Shown here one piece after another: positions 56,953 to 64,000 of a DNA stretch of 64,000 bases. The position numbers and the translations under genes are program-made. Source of the DNA: Prasinococcaceae sp. CCMP 1430 (Eukaryota > Prasinodermophyta > Palmophyllophyceae > Prasinococcales > Prasinococcaceae); assembly GCA_013416795.1 (NCBI GenBank), contig RQSC01000033.1, positions 98,944 through 162,943 of the forward strand. The letters are read 5' to 3'. The notes under the pieces were generated by a model, which was not told where the DNA came from, ran no database searches, and saw only the letters and a program-made list of their open reading frames with translations. Position 1 is the stretch's first letter. The number at the start of each line of letters is the position of its first letter.

Positions 56953-59265
56953 CTAGCCGATGCGCGTCTGCGGCATGTACAGCGGATCTGGCATGGGCAC
57001 GGACACGAACTCAACCCTGCCGCAGAACAGCGTCAGGCCGCCGCGCTTGGTGCGACCCACCGCGCCAGCACAGATAATAACGTCGCCTGCATGACCACGC
57101 ACGCACACGCACCGACAGCCCCGCGCGTCGAGAGGTCTCGTCAGCACGAACAAGGGCCGCCACCGGTGCCCGCAGGTAGCTGGATGCGCTCTCGCAAGCG
57201 CAGGCTGAGGGGAGGCGCGCGCCAACGCCACGCACCTGTCTTGATGGCACTGCTCACGGCGGTGAAAGGTGCCGCATCGGGATATTTCAAATGCGACGCG
57301 CTGAGCAGGACCTGACAGCTTGGCGCCAGTGCGGCCTCGGCCGCGAGCGTCCTCTCGTTCCTTTCATCTGCGCCATCGGCGGCCTCAACGATGTCTGTGA
57401 GCGTGAGGAACGCCAGAAAGCGATTGCGCACACGCACCGATGTCACGCGGCCCTTGACGCGCACACTAGGAAGGCTTTCGAGCGCCACGGTGTCTTCAAG
57501 CTTGGCCTCAAACACCGGTGCATTCGCAGTGTAAGTAGTCACGAACTGCAGCACGGCACTGGCGTCCTCAACGTCAAGTGCATCGGCATCATCCACGCCC
57601 AAAGCGACCGCCCTCGCGCGGGCCGCCTCGGTGCGGTCGCGCAGCGATTGCTCCACGAGCGCCACGCGCAGGCGCTCGCGCTCCTGACGAACGAGGATAC
57701 TTCTCTCCTTGAGAACGCGGCCTGCCTCGGCGATCTCCTCCTCCGCCCTATTAGGCTCGTCTCCCTGCACACCCTGGTGTACGGCGCCAACCGCACCCTC
57801 GCTAGCGCCAGCGCCGACGCCCGCGGCCGACCCATCCCGCGGAGGCCGCAGGTGTTGCGTGCTCTCAGTGCCGCCACAGCTCGGATCGCCCTGTTGCTGC
57901 GGGCCCGCAGATGCACCCTGGCCAACAGCGACATCGACCCCACCCGCGGCGTCGCCAACGACGTCGTCTGCACCACTCGCCTGGATGCCCGCCTCCTGCT
58001 GTCGGTGCTGGTGATGGCGATGCTGCTGCTCGCCTCCTCCCTGCTCCTGCTGCCCCGCGGCTTTCTTGCGCGCCTCCTTGGCGCGCTTTTTCCCGGCTCC
58101 CTTCTCCTTGGCGCTGCGCTTAAGCGCACGCACCTGCATCTCAGCCTCATTGGCCGCCTGCTGCGCTGCCTGTGCGGCCATCACGGCCATGCCGACAGAG
58201 CGACTGCCTGCTGCAGCTCGCGTGGCTTCCGCCTCAATGTGCACGTAAGGACCCCATTCATGCGGCAGCGATTGCATCTGCGCCGATCGCCAAGCCCGCG
58301 CCGAGGACGATGAGTCGGCGTCGGCGGGCCGCCGCTGCTCGTATTCTGCCGTGCCCTGCGCCGCGCGACTCGGATGCGAGGTGGCGCCTGCCGGTGCGCA
58401 CACGCTCATTGACAGCCCCGCAATACGCACCGGTCCACCCGGGGGCGCCCACACGCGCACCTCGCGTCGGTCGCTGAGCATCGCCGGATCCTCGTACACA
58501 AAGTTCGGCGCCATGCCGCGCCAGAGCGCCTGCGCGGGTGCCCAGTTGCAGCACGGGCATGCTATGACGCCCTCGCACGCAACACAATCGATGCACTGTG
58601 AAACGACATCCAGGGGGATGTGGGCGTGCATCAATACGATGACCAGCCGCCGCGCACGGATGACCGCCTGCTCCATGCAGCGCGGCACCACACGTAGGCC
58701 CTCCACAGACTGTTCCCATCCGCGCGCCGAGGGTGCGAAGCAGCACCGATGCTGTCAGCGCGCGCAAAATACGCAAGCTGCCCAATTCGCGTCTGCACGT
58801 GTATTGGTGCGCGAAGCGAGCACGAGTGCACGAACGAGCGCCAGCGGCTCGTACCTCCCACGGATGGTGGAATGTGCCGTACTCCTCTGACGCTTCGGCG
58901 CTGCCGTCATATTTGCCGCCGGCGCGCTGCGCGGCGGCCTCCATCAGCGGGTCTACACTCACGCATGTCCAGCCTTTAGTCATGAACGCGAACAACGCGG
59001 CGGTACGCGGCGTCGCGCCGTCGCCAACGACGAGGATGATGTCCTCGCGAGGCGGCTCACCACCACTGGCTGCGGCCGCTGCCGCCGCACCCGCCCCGCT
59101 GCCGGCGTTGCCCTGGCCGAGCGCGAGGAAGCAACGCGCAGCATTGACCATCGCGAGACTCTCAGTGACCTCCTTGGCGTCTGGGAATAGCTTCAGCCGC
59201 ATGAGCTCGGGCGCGCACCGCAGGTTGAGAAGCTCGGTCAGATAGCGCAGCGTCGTGTCTCCCAT
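56953..59265 (-). CDS. Unknown protein with Rossmann-like N-terminus and C-terminal OB fold
   Basis: Minus-strand exons 59265-58855, 58709-57236 and 57086-56953 give 672 residues; both introns (58710-58854, 57087-57235) are GT-AG and their removal keeps frame. The N-terminal domain includes a nucleotide-binding-like strand-loop 'DIILVVGDGATPRTAALFAF' and 'GWTCVSVDPLMEAAAQ'. It continues after the first splice with 'LVIVLMHAHIPLDVVSQCID' and a Cys-rich 'CVACEGVIACPCCNW' that could bind metal. The middle is a charged Gln-rich linker with coiled coil. The C-terminus is an OB fold of the anticodon-binding type: 'SVRVKGRVTSVRVRNRFLAF' through 'DVIICAGAVGRTKRGGLTLF'. A methyltransferase-like or RNA-binding role is possible; I know no named family with this order. 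It is divergent from the GRAM gene. Confidence 0.65.
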
Positions 59266-59874
59266 GTCTCCGGCGCCGGCCGCGGCCCCACGGCGCAGCG
59301 CGCGGGGCGGACACCGCGTCGGGTGGCGGCGCAGGCGCGGAGCGCACAGTGTGACGCTGTCGCCCCTCTCTCCAGCGGTGAGTGTGCACGTGTGTGGTGG
59401 CGGAAAACGAACGTTATGGGGGAGCGGGAGGGGGAGCAGAGGCGAGGGGTGCTGGGCCCGCGAGCAGCCGCCGCGCGCTCCGCACGGCGGCTGCGCGCAT
59501 TAGATAAATCCAATCCGCTGGGCCGCCCAACCTCGAACAGGGGAAGCGCACGGTCTGACCGGGTCTTATTTCGTTAATCCTGGTCTGTGAGTCCTATCCG
59601 TGTAAAATTTTTGCTAACCGCCACTTTACCCAGGGTACGTCACCTGACACGTATTTATGCATGTGCGCCATGTTGGTTCAAAGTTGCCACGTGGGTTGGG
59701 GAACCGGGAGGGAGGAGGGAGGAGCGCGGCAGGGTGGCTGGGCGGTGGCACTGGGCGCGGGCGGCGCAGTGTGGCGGGGCGCGTTGCGCGCCCTCCCGCC
59801 TCGGAAGACGCGAGCACGCGCGGGCGCCGCGCTTCGGTTGCGTGCGAGCGCCGCGCGGGCGCGAGGGGGCGCCG
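59266..59874. other. Divergent upstream region between the OB-fold gene and the GRAM/VASt gene
   Basis: No coding region is supported. It contains the lowest-GC stretch of the neighbourhood (59500-59665, with AAATTTTTGC and ACGTATTTATGC), a likely core-promoter zone for the rightward gene. Confidence 0.45.
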
Positions 59875-62468
59875 ATGGTTCTCAGGGAGGCGTCGCCGCA
59901 GCAGGAGCCGAGGGCGCAGGCGGGCGCATCACCGCGCGCAGAGGTGTCGCCGCAGAGCACGTCCGGCCGCGCGGCATCGTCGCCGGCCTCGCCGTCGTCG
60001 CCGTCGCCAAGCCTCGCGGAGTCGCTTGGAATGGTCCTGACACAACAGAGCGATGGTAGCGGCACCAGATTGAGCGATGGTTCAGACGTCCTCACTCAGC
60101 AGCCCCCGCTGTCGGATGACGAGGTGGCAGGCGTTGGGATTCCCAGGGTGCCCCCGGACCAGAGCCTCTCGCTACCGGCGCACGTGCGGCGCTCCTCCGC
60201 ACATGGCGACTCGCCCACAGCGCCGTCCTCGCAGCGCTCAAGGAAGGTAAGCGGGCGCATCGCACGCGCGCCTGGGTTGGCGCATTGCGGCGATGAGGTT
60301 CCAGTGCTGACTTCTGCGCCCTCTCTGCGCGCCATCGGCTGCGTGCCGCTCGCTCCGAGAATGTCAAGGAGGGGCGCCGGCAGCAACGCAGGTCTCTTGA
60401 GATTCGCACCATGTTCGATCTACAGCGCGACGAGGTCCTATGCGATGACTTCCTGTGCGCGCTGAAGAAGCGCATCTTGCTGCAAGGCCGCATGTACGTG
60501 TTCGAGCAGCACGTGTGCTTCCACTCCAACATCTTCGGATACGAGAAGATCAAGAGCATTCCACTGCGTGACGTCACAGCGCTGCGGCGCACGAAGAATC
60601 TCATCTTTCCAAACTCCATCGAGGTGGTGGCCTACGGCAAAAGAGAGTTCTTTACGTCTTTCATCTCGCGCGAGGACGCTTACAGAGTGCTGGCCACGCA
60701 ATGGCTTCAGTGCTCCCCGTACGCCAAGCTGCAAATGACTCCCCAAGAGCTGAGGCAGTACTCGTCTTTGAGCGCGCGCGCGCATTCGCATGCTTATGGC
60801 AACAGTACATGTGTAGATGAGGACGAGGGCGCGACGATGCTGAGCGAGAACGCAAATGGTGGCGGTGCCAGCGGTAGCCCTTCTCGGAGGAGCTTATCCC
60901 CGCCGCAAGTTGTGGGGCTGTCTATCGAACGGACGGGCTTGAGCTTGGGCCCGAGGGCTCCAAGGAGGTCTGCTGACTCGCCCGTCACCGCACGCCGGGA
61001 GGTGGGCGGAAGCGAGCCCTCGCCGAGGCACTCGGTAGATCACGTGCAACCGCTGCCGCGGGGGCTGGCGCACACTGACATTGCGGTGAAGTCGACATCG
61101 AGCGATGGGGGCGCCGACTTGAACAACAGTAGTGGAGATGGCGGCAAGGACAATGATACCGACACCGACGAGATGGGCGAACAGGCTGATCACTGGTGGC
61201 TGCAGGACAGTATGCCTGATGCATTCCCCGACAGGGCAGACACCTTTGTGACGATTGCCACAGCTACACTGCCCTGCAAAGTGACATCGTTCTTGCCCTA
61301 TTTCTTCAACAATGCAACGTTTGAGGAACGCTTCCGCGCGGCCTCGGAACACGTGGAGCTACGCGTGAGTGAGTGGGCGCCCCTGCCTTTCGGCTACGCG
61401 CGGGACATCTCTTTCCGATCTCCGGTCAAGAGCCCCATTGGCCCCAAGTCAACTGCCTGCCATCAGACGCAGCGCTTCTGCTACGACAAGTCCCGCCGCC
61501 GCATAGTCATCGAAACAAGTCAGGTGCAGCGCGACATCCCCTACGGCGAATACTTCACTGTGGAGACGCGCTGGGACGTGGAGTCTGTCGTCGAGTCCAT
61601 CGACGGCGACAGCGACCAATGCCTGCTGACAGTTTCTCTTGACATCCCCTTCTCGCGACGCACCATCTGGCAGTCGAAGATTGAGAAGTCAACTACTGAT
61701 GAGATGGCAGACAGCGCTGCGCTGTGGATCGGCCTTGCGAAGCAGGCGCTCAAGCCTCCCGCACCGAAACTCAAGCCCATCAGCGTGCCCATGGACGCTG
61801 ACTACATGCATGGCGAGGGCATCTCACACAGCAACCTGCTCCCAAAGTTGCCACCTAAGTATGCCGACCAGATCAGGCGCATGCTTAACCTTCCAAAGAC
61901 TCTCAGCAGGTCATCCTCGATGAATCTGTTGACGAGGTCACCCTCAACAAACTCTCTCGACGGATCGGCGGGACCTGAGAGCGCAGAAAGCGGCGGACTC
62001 TTACAATGGCTTGCAGCGTTCTTCACTACGCCTCTCTCGGATGTTGGTGCGTCCGAGGGCGCCGCACCCGCAACTGTGGGCCGCTTGTCACCGTGGATGG
62101 TTCTGTGGGCGGTGCTCCTGCTCGTTGCCGCCCCGTACCTCCTCCTTCGCGCGGCGAGCATCGCCGCCGGCACGAGCGGCGTACTCCCGTGGGAAAGTGC
62201 ACACGCATACACGCTGCCTCTTGCACATCGCTCGTATCTCAGCTCAGGCTTGTCCGTCCTTGGGTTTAATGCTGCCAGCAGCGATGGCGAGGGCGCGCTC
62301 GTCGAATACTTTGCGGCGCAAATGCGCGAACTGGAGACGGAGGTCTCGCGTGCGCAGCGTGCGCTGCTGCTGCTAGAGGCACAGATGGAGGCGCTGAGAC
62401 AGGGCGCAGAGGCCATCGGCATCGCCTTGCCTGACGAGGCAAGCGTAAAACTCCCACCGCAGCATTGA
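59875..62468 (+). CDS. GRAM and VASt domain membrane protein (Lam/Aster/VAD1-type lipid transfer)
   Basis: Exons 59875-60246 and 60369-62468 (intron 60247-60368, GTAAGC donor, GTCAAG acceptor, phase 0) give 823 residues. The N-terminal 124 are Ser/Pro-rich and disordered. A GRAM domain follows (about residues 133-235: 'SLEIRTMFDLQRDEVLCDDF', 'ILLQGRMYVFEQHVCFHSNI', 'IPLRDVTALRRTKNLIFPNS'). A VASt/StART-like domain lies at about residues 410-575 ('LPCKVTSFLPYFFNNATFEE', 'RDISFRSPVKSPIGPKSTAC', 'VSLDIPFSRRTIWQSKIEKS'). One membrane helix ('WMVLWAVLLLVAAPYLLLRA') is near residue 700, then a luminal coiled coil. Proteins of this design sit in the ER at contact sites and move sterols to or from the plasma membrane; plant VAD1 is linked to cell death. 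The acceptor was chosen because it alone keeps frame. Confidence 0.9.
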
Positions 62469-62503
62469 TTTTTGACTTTTTCTGTCCCTTTCACCGCACC
62501 CCC

Positions 62504-64000
62504 TCAGCGGTGCGGTGGAACCGGTACGCCCCCCAAGCCACCGTCAGTCGGCTGCATGAAGACGTTGCTCCCCCCAAAGAATGCCGCCGCGTTGTGGTTG
62601 TTGACGCCCTGCGCGCTAATGGCGTAGGGATTTGCTGGAGCCCGCGGCGCGTAGTTGTAGCCGCCTGGCACGGGCGTGGGGCCCAGGGGTGCCAGCGGCG
62701 ACTGCGGATCGGTCGCCTTTGGCGGCTGGTATTGATGGTGCTGGGGTCCACCGCCGTTTGCGCGCGAGTTGCGCGGCAGCTGCGCGAAGCCGCGGCGGTA
62801 GTCCGGGTCGTTTTCGTCCGGGTTGTGCGGGTGCCTCCTGCCTCCCTGCCCATCGCCCCTCTGGCCCAACTGGTTCCCGAAGCGGAACTGCTTGGGCGTC
62901 GAAAGCGGCACCAGGCACTGCTTGAGGTTGGAAAGCGAGCCCTCCACGAGGGCTTGCCTGTCGCGGCAGTGCGAAATGAGCGAGTGCCACAGCGGCTGCG
63001 ACGAGAGCATCTTCGGATTTCCCAGCACCACCGTGCCGTACTTGGAGCGTGTGAGGGCCACGTTGAGACGGCGCGGGTCATTAAGAAAGCCCACACCGTT
63101 GTGTTCGTTGCTACGCACGCAGCTGAGTATGATGTAGTCCTTCTCTCTTCCCTGGAAGGCATCCACGCTCGCAACCTCGACCTGCTCGTACAACACCTGG
63201 CGCAGCGCACCCGACCGCAGCAGCGTGGCAACCACGTACGCGCGCTGCCCCTCGTACGGCGTGATCACGCCCAGCTGCGATGGGTGCACGCCGCAGCGCA
63301 AAAAGGTCGTGACGATGCGCTCGACATTGGTGGCCTCCATACGATTGAGATACGACGTGCCACTGCTCGATATTTCTTCCTGGCCCATCTGCGAGTAGAA
63401 CATAAGAGGGCACTCGACCGATGGCCACGGGAAGTCCACCTCCTCGCGCACACGCTCGCTGGCCCCCACGCCGTTCTGCAGGCTACCTTCGTAGAACGTG
63501 TTGGACGGGAACTCGGAGAGCGCCGGGTGCATGCGGTACTGGACCTCGAGCCTGATCGGGCGGATGCCCATGCGGATGCAGCGCTCGAAGAGCGACTGGT
63601 TGAGCCCCGCGCGCGCGGCCTGCTTGCAAACGATGACAGGCCCGAGCTGGCAGTGATCACCGACAAGCACTGCTTGCTTGGCACCCGATACGAGCGGGAT
63701 GAGGCACTCAGGCTCGGTGGCCTGCGTGTTCTCATCGACGAGCACGTGGCGGAAACGGAAGTTGGTCAGCCGCGCGTCGCCTGCGCCCACGCATGTGCAG
63801 CATATCACATCAGCGGCCTGCAGCACCTCGCGCTCGGCCGCTTTCAGCAGCGAGCGATACTTTTTTTCGTCCTTCTCGCTGAGCTCGCCGGTCTCCATTT
63901 TGAGCTGGCTGAGCTTAGTCAACTGCTCGCGCGTGCCTAGGTTGGTCACCTGGTAGTGCAGCGTGAGGTGCTCCACACTACTGGTCATGTCCTCGCGGCT
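62504..64000 (-). CDS. UPF1: UPF1 (RENT1) RNA helicase, C-terminal part, continuing beyond the window
   Basis: The frame enters from the right edge (64000) and ends at TGA 62504; 498 residues are present of an expected 1,000 or more. It holds most of helicase 1A and all of 2A: '[17 protein letters not shown]', Walker B '[20 protein letters not shown]', '[20 protein letters not shown]', '[20 protein letters not shown]', '[20 protein letters not shown]', '[20 protein letters not shown]' and '[20 protein letters not shown]'. These are superfamily 1 motifs II-VI. UPF1 drives nonsense-mediated mRNA decay. Motif II reads DENT instead of the DEST seen in animal and yeast UPF1; the catalytic Asp-Glu is kept. 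The C-terminal tail is Pro/Gly/Gln/Asn-rich and lacks obvious SQ clusters. The CH zinc domain, 1B/1C domains and Walker A must lie beyond 64000. Tail-to-tail with the GRAM gene, 35 bases apart. Confidence 0.96.
   Translation of the reverse strand, partial: SREDMTSSVEHLTLHYQVTNLGTREQLTKLSQLKMETGELSEKDEKKYRSLLKAAEREVLQAADVICCTCVGAGDARLTNFRFRHVLVDENTQATEPECLIPLVSGAKQAVLVGDHCQLGPVIVCKQAARAGLNQSLFERCIRMGIRPIRLEVQYRMHPALSEFPSNTFYEGSLQNGVGASERVREEVDFPWPSVECPLMFYSQMGQEEISSSGTSYLNRMEATNVERIVTTFLRCGVHPSQLGVITPYEGQRAYVVATLLRSGALRQVLYEQVEVASVDAFQGREKDYIILSCVRSNEHNGVGFLNDPRRLNVALTRSKYGTVVLGNPKMLSSQPLWHSLISHCRDRQALVEGSLSNLKQCLVPLSTPKQFRFGNQLGQRGDGQGGRRHPHNPDENDPDYRRGFAQLPRNSRANGGGPQHHQYQPPKATDPQSPLAPLGPTPVPGGYNYAPRAPANPYAISAQGVNNHNAAAFFGGSNVFMQPTDGGLGGVPVPPHR

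Noticed and set aside
1-64000. CRISPR arrays, operons, attachment sites or prophage
   Set aside because: No regularly spaced direct repeats or bacterial-type gene clusters; spliceosomal introns and organelle-targeting peptides show nuclear eukaryotic DNA.

Overview
This window is nuclear DNA from a eukaryotic alga. Genes are dense, spliceosomal introns are few and short (about 105-710 bases, GT-AG), and base composition is extremely GC-rich with almost pure G/C third codon positions. A nuclear gene for the plastid ATP synthase delta subunit (normally plastid-encoded in red-lineage algae), a three-helix light-harvesting protein, and likely TPLATE-complex muniscin and ELF3-like genes favour a green alga. 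The very high GC recalls Prasinoderma-type prasinophytes, but that placement is an inference. There are two long N gaps (29676-30031, 48162-48779) and three single Ns, so this is a draft scaffold.

Layout. 1-12 kb: a PH plus nine-PLAT-repeat protein interrupted by an in-frame TAG, TMEM216 (ciliary transition zone), FCF1/UTP24 (18S rRNA processing nuclease), a membrane prolyl 4-hydroxylase, and a probable TML/TCUP subunit of the TSET/TPLATE complex. 12-21.5 kb: a mitochondrial-type unknown protein, COX17, TIM21 (with a probable frameshift near the start), a SWSAP1-like ATPase, an mTERF-like protein, BBS1 behind a 44-base C tract, and a light-harvesting gene. 21.7-32.2 kb: a two-module VOC/glyoxalase protein, a coiled-coil protein, an ankyrin/polyQ protein, an unknown membrane-anchored protein, a DCC-family (DUF393) protein, plastid ATP synthase delta (5' end in a gap), and a disordered unknown protein. 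33.5-47.2 kb: carbamoyl-phosphate synthase large chain, ELP1 of Elongator, V-ATPase subunit H with a 21-base microexon, COG8, and a GIY-YIG/TPR/methyltransferase fusion. 47.2-64 kb: a thylakoid-targeted unknown protein (5' end in a gap), alanyl-tRNA synthetase with a GST-like N-terminal extension, a cluster containing an SNF2 ATPase lobe without its second lobe and a Q-rich ELF3/EEC-like protein, an OB-fold protein, a GRAM/VASt lipid-transfer protein, and the C-terminal part of UPF1 running off the window end.

Most genes are housekeeping and unlinked in pathway, as expected of a nuclear chromosome. There is no operon, CRISPR array or recognisable autonomous transposon. The organising feature is strand alternation: most neighbours are head-to-head with a short shared upstream region, or tail-to-tail. 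Themes that recur are cilia (TMEM216, BBS1), mitochondrial biogenesis (COX17, TIM21), plastid function (light-harvesting protein, ATP synthase delta, thylakoid protein), membrane traffic (TML, COG8, V-ATPase H, GRAM/VASt) and RNA/translation (FCF1, ELP1, AlaRS, UPF1).

The observations most worth a second look are the GIY-YIG/TPR/methyltransferase fusion, the AlaRS with an N-terminal GST fold, the SNF2 half-enzyme beside an ELF3-like gene, and the PLAT-array gene with an amber codon.
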